The notes beneath the pieces are model-generated. The model ran no database searches, was not told where the DNA came from, and saw nothing but the letters and a program-made list of their open reading frames with translations. From positions 12,432,886 through 12,496,885 of the forward strand of contig OZ024865.1 in NCBI GenBank assembly GCA_964017155.1: a stretch of DNA of 64,000 bases. The letters run 5' to 3'. Position 1 is the first letter of the stretch; the number at the start of each line of letters is the position of its first letter. This stretch comes from Oasisia sp. SBJ-2009 (taxonomy: Eukaryota > Annelida > Polychaeta > Sabellida > Siboglinidae). The translations under genes were made by a program, and so were the position numbers. Of the stretch, positions 11,507-23,300 are shown one piece after another.

Positions 11507-14500
11507 CCTCTACACTAATTTTGCAAATCTAAACATTTTCATTGCAAGTCCTGCAATCACCTATGCTGCTAGGCAAGAACTGGGAAAAGATGACAAATAA
11601 ATATTATTAATAATCCACTGCAGAGAAATTATTGGAAAAAAATGTGAGAAAGATCAGTGTAAAAAACAAACAGCATCAAAAGGAAAACAATAGCAGCAAG
11701 GACAACAGCAAGGACGATCTTCAGTTGTGATGAAATTATTATTTATGCCACATTTCCTGGCATGACACATCTACATCTCCCAGCAAAACATTCGCATTTG
11801 TTTTAATCTTAATATGTTGTTTTTGGTGATCACTGATCAGTAACAATTACAGTATTACGGAATACATTGTTCATGGCTCCAAGATTTTGTGTTAACCTTT
11901 TGTAACTAGTTCACTTACATTGGAACATATTTCTGAACATAAAGGATGCCATTTACATGAAACAGACACCCCTACCATGAACATAGACCGGGAATACCAC
12001 CATTTACAGCCCACCATCTACAGCAAATTATCACACCGAAACCTGAGCCATGTCACATGACACCAGTACATGACCAACTCATAGCTAATGGGTCGAAATG
12101 TAAAAAAGTAAATTCTTACAAGACAGCATTGTATCATTGATAACCTAGTAAAAGACAGAATAGCAATTGTTTGATTGGCAGGTTTTTATCCCGGTTGTTG
12201 GCGTAGAACCCTGGAACTGATCGCCCCAAATGAACCACGAAGACTACCCTGGTACTAAAAATACAGCTTCTTTCCCGAACAATAACCCAGTGGAACAGAA
12301 TTCCATCTAATGTGACGTGTTCTAACGAAATGAGTCGTTTGTCCAAAAAAAAAATTGAGTTAGTCACACCATTGGAAAGAATATGTATTAGTCTTTCCAA
12401 CGGTGTAAAAATTATGGACATATCTCACACACAGCCAAAGTTATTGGATACTGGACATGCCTAGGGTAGAAAGTTTCAAACGGAGAAAAACGCACTTGAA
12501 GTTCGCGGTCAAGTAAGCACACGGTCGAGTACATTGTCGATCTATTTTGCTTCTATTACACGTGTACTCCATTTCATGCATTCGAAATAAACTCCAAAGG
12601 CATGTTCGCTGTCGAGGATATATCATGCTAACTGTGTACTGAAATTATTACAACATAATCCGAGTATTTAACAATGTTTTGTAGCAGTGACCCGATCGAT
12701 TGCACGTTGTTTACACTAACGAGAGCGCACTGTGCCTGCAGCTCTAAGCCAATCAGCGGCGTCTAGTGACGTTTATTCACAGACAGGGCTCTCGCGTTAA
12801 GCGCTATTATTGGCTTACACTGACGTCATTGGGAATTTCTACTACAAGAATCCAAAAGAGGGCACCATGGGCTTTCTTGTAGTACCAAATAAGTCCGCCC
12901 TGCATTGAGAGAAATCCCGAAGAATGCGACTTGAAATTGTGCGATTTATCGGTGATTTTGCGTGAAATGTTACGTTACTTACGTAGTGTGTCTAAAAAGG
13001 CTATAAAATGTACTAAATAATAATATAAACGAGAAATAAGCATTGCCAATTGACAAAAAAGATACCAAAGTATACTTTGGTGACAAAAAGTCGAAATTGT
13101 CGAAAATCATCGTTGCATGTTTATGCGGTGTTTTCTTGAAATCAAGTTCCCTGACATACGACTCATTTCATTAGAACACGTCACTAATGTATTTACCCAC
13201 AACAGTCTCGACGCATTCAAGGGTGCATTGCAGGACATTCACCTGACAACTGCACCCTGCAGGTACCTCCAATAGACAACTTACCCCACCACCCCTGTCC
13301 CCCTCCACATCCCATCCCTACCACACCCCCACCCTTGACTTGTACTTTCCCCATCCACCCCACCCTAATCCCATATTCCCAAACACAAATACTCTTATTC
13401 CACTTCCAGAAAACATGAAGCCAGCCATCCTGAAACCAACCATCCATACTAGTGCATGATACCCCATTCGGGGTGTTGCACTATAACAAATCAGAAGGCA
13501 CATATAATTTACCGCTTTCTCATCAGCTTCTATATTCTTCCACATCGACTAAGAAAACAATGGCACTGACCACAACGAAATGCTGACTGCCCAAATGTGC
13601 ACGAGTTATTTTTGTGCATAGACTTTTCCTTTTCCGGCTGTTATTCGTCACAAAAATTGAGTCGAAACAATACTTTATTGACCACAATTAAATTCAATAC
13701 TCTTCAAGACTACTTTATAAAATTCAAGGATTTCAAGGCCTTGAATTTGGTCCAATAAAATTCAAGGTTTTTAAAGACTTTCAAGGCCCCGTACGGACCC
13801 TGTGAAAGATAGAGTAGCAATTGTTTGATTGCCGGAACTGGAACTGATCATCCCAAATGGACCAAGAAGACACAAATACTTTACCGCTTTCTCGTCAGCC
13901 TCTATCTTCTTCCACATCTCTCCGGCCTTCTTCGAGATGTCCGTGATGGAGATGCCCGGGTTCTCCTCCTTGATCTGACTGCGGTGGTCGTTGAGCCACA
14001 GGAAGTACGCTGACTGGGCCCGCTTCGGCTGGGAAGGGTCCCTATCCTTCTTACTCCCTCTCTTCCGTCGGGTCGATCCCTTTTCCGATTTCGGTGCCCG
14101 CTCCCTCTTCTCCCGTTTCTCCTTCTGTGGGAGGAAACAGGGACAGACATTGAAGACGAGGACAGGGGGATCCATAAAAAATTACGTAGTTTGTTTTTGG
14201 TGGGTTTAGATGCTTATCTTTTTTTTCAATTCAATTTAATAAATTTATTTCAAAACACATGAAAAACAAACAAAACAAGTCCAGTCCATAAATAACATAA
14301 GTCACACGGTATGGTATACAATCATGAAGAAATGTGTCTTGAAAGGGACTAGATGTAATTAGTTTACCCCTGTGAAGAAAATTTTACAAAATAAGATTAT
14401 TGGTCACAAGTATTAACTATAATCATACAGTTGCTTACTGGTGGCTTCTTCTTGACAGGCTTAGGTGAACCCTCTTTGTCTCCGTCTTCACTGTCGTTGT

Positions 14501-17500
14501 CACTGTCTGTCACGTTGCTGTCATACCTGGAGACACCACCCGACACAAATGACATCATCACATGATGACACCATTTTTTTTAATTTGTTATAAAAAATAC
14601 TAATAATTCATAAAACAAATACACGATCCTAGGAGTGTTATACAGAACAGGTTCTCAGTGGGTGTCATTTTACATAAATGTGTCTTAGGGATAGTCTTGA
14701 ATCTAGTTAGTGTGTGACAGACGAATGTTTTCAGGCAAACTGCTGGTTTAGACACTGAGAAAACCTGCCAGCCATCGCCCTCTAGGTTGTAGCGCGGAAC
14801 TACGAGCAAACACAGATCAACAGACTGGAGGTTTCGGCTTGGCGAGTACACTTTAACAAGACCTTGAATGTATTCTGGTATCAATTTTGTGCATTCATGT
14901 TTTGGCCTCCTATCATTTGTATGTTTCCAAGTACAGAGAATACGCTTCAAGAAAAATAAGTGTTTAAATTGTGTATTGGAAGTTTTCAGACAGACGAGAA
15001 TTTAAATACTTTCTAAGTGTCTGATTACAGAGTTATTACAGCATCATCGATAATTCACTAATTCTACTTACTCTTCTGCCACGTCACTGCCACTTTCTCC
15101 TGGTGCAAAGTCGTCGTCTGAAACACACAAGGGTAGTTGGTTCTATAGTGTTCAGGGAATTGATTCACGTATACAAATTAGCAGCAATAAATATTTTTAT
15201 TCCACTCACTTAGCGAAATTTGAAATTGAAGGATACTCAAGTTTTTTTAGGCTATTTGTGCAAGACATTCAAGACTTTCTTAACAAGAGATGTAATTTTA
15301 ATCACAATTCACATAAAAAAGTTAAATAGTTTCAGTCACTTCACATTGCTACACATCATTACTGTGACCACTTCTAGAGTTACAGTGCAATGTGCACACA
15401 GGTTGTTCTTATACTTTGGTTTTCCCGCCACCAACACTGACCTAGAGTTGAGTCTAAAAGTTGTTTCCGCCAGCTACTCAACTACGACTATCACTCATCA
15501 CAACAGTTTGGTCAAATATAATTTTTAGCTGACCGCAATAACATTCAAGACTTCTCAAGACTACTTTGTAAAATTCAAGGATTTTAAGGCCTTGAATTAG
15601 TTCCAATAAATTTAAAGGCTTTTCAAGACTTTCAAGGCTCAGTACGGACACTGTGCATGAATCCAAACATAAACAACTATACCATTGCTTGAGTAACAAA
15701 GTGTGTAACATAGATGTTTACAGTCAGTATGATAGCGTGTACTCTATGCATGTGTACCCATTTTGCTGTGTACACATGATATAATTAAATACATATATCT
15801 TTAGACCAACTTGGCATCTACGGCTGCTTATTCAACTGTCTGTTTTGCTAGTGTGTATTAACCCTAGAACCTGTAAGCACAACGTGTCCATATAAGTACC
15901 TACTTATATTTAGTTCAGTTTATCCTGACCTGGGTCTATGTAGCTTGGAACCAGTTTCGTGAAGTTGCTAAAAATGCACTTTACCCTAAGACTGAGTAAA
16001 TTACGTGATTTTTTCAGTAAGCATTTATTTACATAACACAAACACGTGTCACTAGGTGTTTGTGTAACTTTACATACACTTCATGTAACCAGCCCCAGAT
16101 AACTTTGAATGATCTGCAACTTTCCATAAAGACAGCTTTATAGTCATAACGAAATTCTCCCTTGCTAATGTGTTTATCCAGGGGGTTGTAGGTGGGTTGA
16201 TCCAGGGGGTTGTAGGTGGGTTAATCCAGGGGGTTGTAGGTGGGTTAATCCAGGGGGTTGTAGGTGGGTTAATCCAGGGGGTTGTAGGTGGATTAATCCA
16301 GGGGGTTGTAGGTGGATTAATCCAGGGGATTGTAGGTGGGTTGATCCAGGGGGTTGTAGGTGGGTTAATCCAGGGGGTTGTAGGTGGATTAATCCAGGGG
16401 GTTGTAGGTGGATTAATCCAGGGGTTTGTAGGTGGGTTAATCCAGGGGGTTGTAGGTGGGTTAATCCAGGGGTTTGTAGGTGGGCTAATCCAGGGAGTTG
16501 TAGGTGGGTTAATCCAGGGAGTTGTAGGTGGGTTAATCCAGGGGGTTGTAGGTGGGTTAATCCAGGGATTTGTAGGTGGGTTAATCCAGGGAGTTGTAGG
16601 TGGGTTAATCCAGGGAGTTGTAGGTGGGTTAATCCAGGGGGTTGTAGGTGGATTAATCCAGGGGGTTGTAGGTGGATTAATCCAGGGGATTGTAGGTGGG
16701 TTGATCCAGGGGGTTGTAGGTGGGTTAATCCAGGGGGTTGTAGGTGGATTAATCCAGGGGGTTGTAGGTGGATTAATCCAGGGGTTTGTAGGTGGGTTAA
16801 TCCAGGGGGTTGTAGGTGGGTTAATCCAGGGGTTTGTAGGTGGGCTAATCCAGGGAGTTGTAGGTGGGTTAATCCAGGGAGTTGTAGGTGGGTTAATCCA
16901 GGGGGTTGTAGGTGGGTTAATCCAGGGATTTGTAGGTGGGTTAATCCAGGGAGTTGTAGGTGGGTTAATCCAGGGAGTTGTAGGTGGGTTAATCCAGGGG
17001 GTTGTAGGTGGGTTAATCCAGGGGGTTGTAGGTGGGTTAATCCAGGGGGTTGTAGGTGGGTTAATCCAGGGGGTTGTAGGTGGATTAATCCAGGGGGTTG
17101 TAGGTGGGTTGATCCAGGGGGTTGTAGGTGGGTTAATCCAGGGGGTTGTAGGTGGATTAATCCAGGGGGTTGTAGGTGGATTAATCCAGGGGGTTGTAGG
17201 TGGATTAATCCAGGGGGTTGTAGGTGGGTTAATCCAGGGGGTTGTAGGTGGGTTAATCCAGGGGGTTGTAGGTGGGTTAATCCAGGGGTTTGTAGGTGGG
17301 TTAACCCTCTCACCTGTGCTGTCGTCGTCGTCATCATCGCCCCCGTCATCATCCACATCCCTTTCCTTCCCCTCCGCCTTCATCCTCTCCATGTAGGCGT
17401 CGTGTTCACCCTCCTCCTCGCTCCCAGACATCCCCTCCATATACCCCCCCTTGCTCTGCACGACAACACACACATGATGGTTTTCATCTTTCACATCCAA

Positions 17501-20500
17501 ATTCAAGAGCCAAAATTTCTTTTTACCTGTAGAGACCTAACTAATGTGTAACTGAACATATCCACTCTAACAAACCACGCAACGACTGAAAACCACATCA
17601 TAGACTGGGAGGAAGTGGGAATCTTTAAAGACAAAGCCACCAGTGAACAGAGGTGAGGGCAATTACGAGCCACCCCACGTGTACGATGACGTCATCCGTC
17701 ACTAGCACTGAAGAAGTCAACTTGAAACGTTAAGCTGAAATCCTCTACAGGGAAAAAGACATTTAAGATCTTGAATTTGGATATGAAACATGAAACCCAT
17801 TGACTAGAAAAGAACTACCCTGAGAAATATTCAGTAACACACCTGAGTTATCCAACAAAACCCCCACTCATACACATAGATTCACGTATTTTGCAACTGC
17901 TAATTTAAACAATGCTCCTTACACTAAAACTAAAAAAGACATGTAATTTAGTCCACTTTTAGCCACCACCTTTACAGTTAACAGCCTGGTGAGAACAATT
18001 ATTTATACGTTGGCTGTCATTAATGATGTCGAGCCATTCTACCATTCCTGAACTCAGTTTTAGGAACAAGAAGTTGTTTGGAAACATAAAAGAAAAGTAT
18101 CCAAGGGTCCTAGATATATCAGAGAAGCGTAGCAGATTAACTAAGTATGTCGGTTGTTAAGTAGAAGACCCCCCTCATGGTAACCATGGTAATTACCAGT
18201 TTTCCGCCAACGTTCTTCACCCGGAGTTTCTTTTGTGAGACAACAAAGTCGTACAATTTGCCGTATTCCTCTCTGAAACAGAAACGTCACAAAACCAATG
18301 ACAGCTGCAAATGGAACAATGCATGCATTATCAATTATAATGTATGTGTTTATTCTCAATCTCTGTTTTGCTTATTTAACAATAAAACACTATCTAACAT
18401 TCACTGTTAAAAAATGCCCGACCACGAGAATAAGTAATTTACTTGTGTTCTAGGATATTTGTTCTGATATGTATCAGATGTTGCAAATAATCCCTTGCAT
18501 GAAAAGCAGCAGCATCTACATGCTATTATTTTATTACACAACAAACTTTAACTTTACATGCAAAACTTAACACTGCATTTATTATTTGTGAGCCAGACTG
18601 AGCCATGGTGACATAGGCCTGACAGGAAGCGAATTTAAATAAGCATACCATCGATCGTCTGTTAAAACATGTTTTGTTCATTTACATGTCTAATGTACTC
18701 AAATAGTAATGCTTATCAAGAGTACATACATTTACAAACATGCACATGTAGTTTAGATGTATGGATGGCCATTATTTGTATAGATGTGAAAGGATTGCAC
18801 TGCGTACTACAAAACAACTGGAACGTATGCGATGAGCGATAATAGAGTATCGGAGCTGTTCGCGATGCTGCTAGAAAGCTTATAAACAATTTCATTGACA
18901 GGCAAGGGGTAGGCATTGCACCTAAACATCTATTAAACTGTTTTCAGTGTTCAGTCATGAAAGTAAGGAGTTATTAAATAACTCTGATTCAAGTCATTGT
19001 TCAGTTTGTTGTCCCTGCAGCCAGTGTCTGTCTGTGAACTTGAGCTTAGTCTCGAACTCAATTGCAATTAGTTGACTGGCATTGCCATTGTGAGCACACT
19101 CAGAAAACAGGTAGACAACGCACAGCCAGAAATAAAACTAATTATCCACACCCAATTGGGTAAATTAGGTAGAATTTCTTTGTTTGAGTTTAGCCTTTGT
19201 TTTCTCACACAGCACGGGTCACGACGTCCTGTCCGCCATCTTTTTATCAAAATATTTCGTTATTTTTGCCGTGTTTTCGCTTACTGTCCGCTTTAGGAGG
19301 GACATATAACCAACATATGCTGTCCGCTGTCCGTGTCCACGGGGTGTCCACTCATCAGGGGGACATTAACATGGCAAAACGATCCGTATATCGACGAACT
19401 GTCCCGACATGCGGGGTATCCACTCATCAGGGGGTCTGCTGAAGAGGGGGACTACTGTACACAATTTTGAAGATTAGTTACTTTCATATGCTTTTGCAAA
19501 GTAACTTGATGTACACTTCATGTGAATTTGATATAAAACGTGATCAAACACAAATCAAAACAAAATGTGGTACTGTCTGTGTCTAATCATATCAACAGTT
19601 ACTGGAACCAAAATCAAAGAACTTACTTCTCAATGCCAACAAATGTATAGATGGCGCCTGCCTTTGTTTCTACATCGAAGTCGAAGGACCGCGTGTTACC
19701 AACGCTCCGGGCGAAGTTGACGCTGGCGATTTCGTCAAACCGGATGTGTAGTGGGGGCTTGTGTACAAATATGAAGCCGCGCTCCAATGGGTACAGGAAG
19801 CCAGTGGCAGCCTTGTAGGAACAGCCAATGGACCGGTTGCTTGTGTTACTGCAAACAAACAAACAAACAATCAATTTTTATTTCAGACAAAACAGTAGTG
19901 TAGTATATTTCTTGTGCAGCGCATCGATCCGCCATGCGGGAATTAGCGCTATATAGAAACTGTATTATTATTAAAAGAGTGTACATGTAATATGCATTAT
20001 GGCCATAGTGAAAAATAAATACACATTAATAGAGTTATTACAGTGCCTATAAACAATCAAGGGCATGTTCATAATTTTGGATAGATTAAGTTTGTCTTTA
20101 ATAGGAAACATTTGACGAACAAAATAGTTATTACATTATTCACTTTGTGTACGTTTGACAGGATTGTGCAGACACACACAAACATGCACACACACACACA
20201 CACACACACACAAAACATACGCACACACGCACGCACACACACACACTTTCACAGGGACATTATGGAGTGGTAAAAATGTTATCCACACAACAGCCTGGCA
20301 CAGACCTGATGAAGGAGCCTGGCACTGTGATCTTCCTGTTCACAAGTGTCTTCATCACTCGACTCACAATCTCATACTCCAGCCCTGACATCTCCTTTGT
20401 CAGCTTCCCGCCGTACCGCTCCTCTATCTCATCCCTGGAACACATCACACCAGAGTCCAGTGATGGGTTCAATTACGCAACTGTAATCGATTACATACAA

Positions 20501-23243
20501 TTACAGTTATTGTAACTTATCGTGGTTTTGAAATGGATCTCAATGGGTTCAATTACGCAACTGTAATCGATTACATACAATTACAGTTATTGTAACTTAT
20601 CGTGGTTTTGAAACGGATCTCAATGGGTTCAATTACACAACTGTAATCGATTACATACAATTACAGTTATTGTAACTTATCGTGGTTTTGAAAAGGATCT
20701 CAATGGGTTCAATTACGCAACTGTAATCGATTACATACAATTACAGTTATTGTAACTTATCGTGGTTTTGAAATGGATCTCAATGGGTTCAATTACGCAA
20801 CTGTAATCGAGTACATACAATTACAGTTATTGTAACTTATCGTGGTTTTGAAAAGGATCTCAATGGGTTCAATTACGCAACTGTAATCGATTACATACAA
20901 TTACAGTTATTGTAACTTATCGTGGTTTTGAAATGGATCTCAATGGGTTCAATTACGCAACTGTAATCGATTACATACAATTACAGTTATTGTAACTTAT
21001 CGCGGTTTTGAAAAGGATCTCAATGGGTTCAATTACGCAACTGTAATCGATTACATACAATTACAGTTAGTGTAACTTATCGTGGTTTTGAAATGGATCT
21101 GCTCCTTATTGTGCAAACAAATTATTAGATGAGTTGATACTAATGAAACCATTTTTAATCTGCTCATGTAAAATCACTATCCTGCAAAATAATTTTCATA
21201 ATGTTTAACCATTTGATATTAACTAATGACCGACAATTATTATTATAATAGGCGCTTGGAAGAAATAACAATTTGTAAATCATAAATAGTTTATATCTAA
21301 TAGGAAGATTTAGTACATTTTAATCTAGCTTAATCTGCGAATTTGCAGTAGTGATAGTCTAAAGATCTGGCAAAATTCTCCCGTTTATAGAGGGCAATCG
21401 ATGGTAAGGATGACTTTGATGGAAGTAACTCATTTCCTAAACAAAATACACCATTTTGCAACATATAAACAATAAACATTAGTGTTGGTGGACAGGAAGT
21501 GAACACTATTGCAATACTTGTGTCTTGGTTACCATGGTGACGGGAAAAGGAGAATGGTGAGATATTTTGCGATGCAGCCACTTACTCCTTCAGCCCCAGT
21601 TCTAGCGTCATTTCATCCTCCTTGTTGAAGAGCATGATGATGAAATGGTACCGAGTCTGGCCTTGCTTGATCGGAGGATCTAAACTCACCTGGGTACAGG
21701 AAGGTAGTGAGACATGAACGCCACAAAACACAGAAAAAAGAAAACGGATCCCCTCAGAATATGACAAATTTGAGTGGTCTTACCGCCTGTTTACATATGC
21801 AATTTTTCTGGTTGATTGTCCAATAATTACGTTATGTGTCAACCAGAGATAAATGCAGGATAAAATATGTGCCAGTCACAAATTTTATTGTTAATGGATG
21901 GTAACTCAAATACATACAAGTCAGTTGACATGTTTCATGACCTGAAATAAACTACAAACACACATATGACACTCATATACATCCATCTTCAAGGCATATC
22001 TATGATTTCTGAAGACCTTTTTGCTCCGTATTTTTCACCAGTCCAACACCAAGTGTCCAGTATTATTTCTACCTGTCCACATCATGTTTTACCCGTCCAA
22101 ATGACGTATAATGACTCATTGTCACACACAAAAAGTGTGTATTTATATGAATACATCTGAATACATCAATAACAATTCAAAGAACCAACTACAACATTTG
22201 GTTCTCCTGCCACTCACTGATTTGTAACAAAACTAGGCCTTTATATTACATCAAATACAATGTGCACATTTTACTGGGTCTCGTAGTAATTCCGCAAAAC
22301 AACCTGGTCAAATATGGTCAGACATTGTATACTGTAAATAAGACTAGTCAAATGATCTGACTTATAATCACTGTCAATTCAGTTGATGCTAACAAATCTA
22401 CAATTTTTTCACGACTGTGAAACTAGTCAGTTTATCTGTATAGTGCGCAGTGACTCAGGGGTAAAGCTTCAGACTCTCAATTACGTGAACCCGGGTTCAA
22501 ATCCTATGCTGCAGTGTTAAAAAACGTTGGGCAAGTTTTTTCACTCTACATTGCTCCAGTTTACTCAGCTGTATACATGAGTACCTGGCTATAGACAGTG
22601 GTGGATACGTGTACCAATAGCCTTCTCGCATTAATTGTAGCATACGGCTGGATGCTTCCCAGAGAAGCCGAGATGGTGTCTGAGTGAACAGGTCTGTCAG
22701 GGAAGTAAGTGTAAGGGAGGGGGGGGGGGGGAGAGACGACTACCAGGGGTACTGTTATATAAGAACGTGCCTTTACTTTAATATCTGGACCCCAAGGATT
22801 CCAATTTGTTGCGAATTAAATAAATGCATTTCAACAATTATCTGACACTTACGACAAAGTACATCTGTCTGTCTCTGTGGGGGAGGAGGAACAGTCGCAG
22901 CACGGTCGTGAAGGGGATCTTGTAGTCAAACGTCTTGCCGTGGAGCTGCAGGAATGAAGGGTAGATCTTGATGTCGTAGCGACCCCTGAAACACACGACA
23001 TGGGTGTCATCAGTGACATGGGTGTCATCAGTGACATGGGTGTCATCAGTGACATGGGTGTCATGGGTGTCATCAGTGACATGGGTGTCATCAGTGAGAG
23101 ACAAGTTTCTTCTTAAGTGTGAGAAGTAGGAAACTATTTCACTTTGAAGCTGGGCAGTTTTGTTACAGTATTTTATTTTAATGTGTGACCAATGTTCATA
23201 CAAACACAAAGCTGTTTTTGTCACTAATTTTCCCTTGAAACAA

Positions 23244-23300
<57 letters not shown>

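Noticed and set aside
16170..17396. 408-codon plus-strand ORF (GGLIQGVV repeats)
   Set aside because: Opposite-strand reading of the same 24-bp array, whose length is a multiple of three.
16070..17506. 478-codon minus-strand ORF (PPTTPWIN repeats) as an independent gene
   Set aside because: It is SSRP1 exon 11 running into the intronic 24-bp minisatellite; a clear GTGAGA donor ends the exon at 17314.
22444..22515. Functional tRNA gene
   Set aside because: A and B boxes are present, but the cloverleaf is not closed and the unit continues into a SINE body with related copies.
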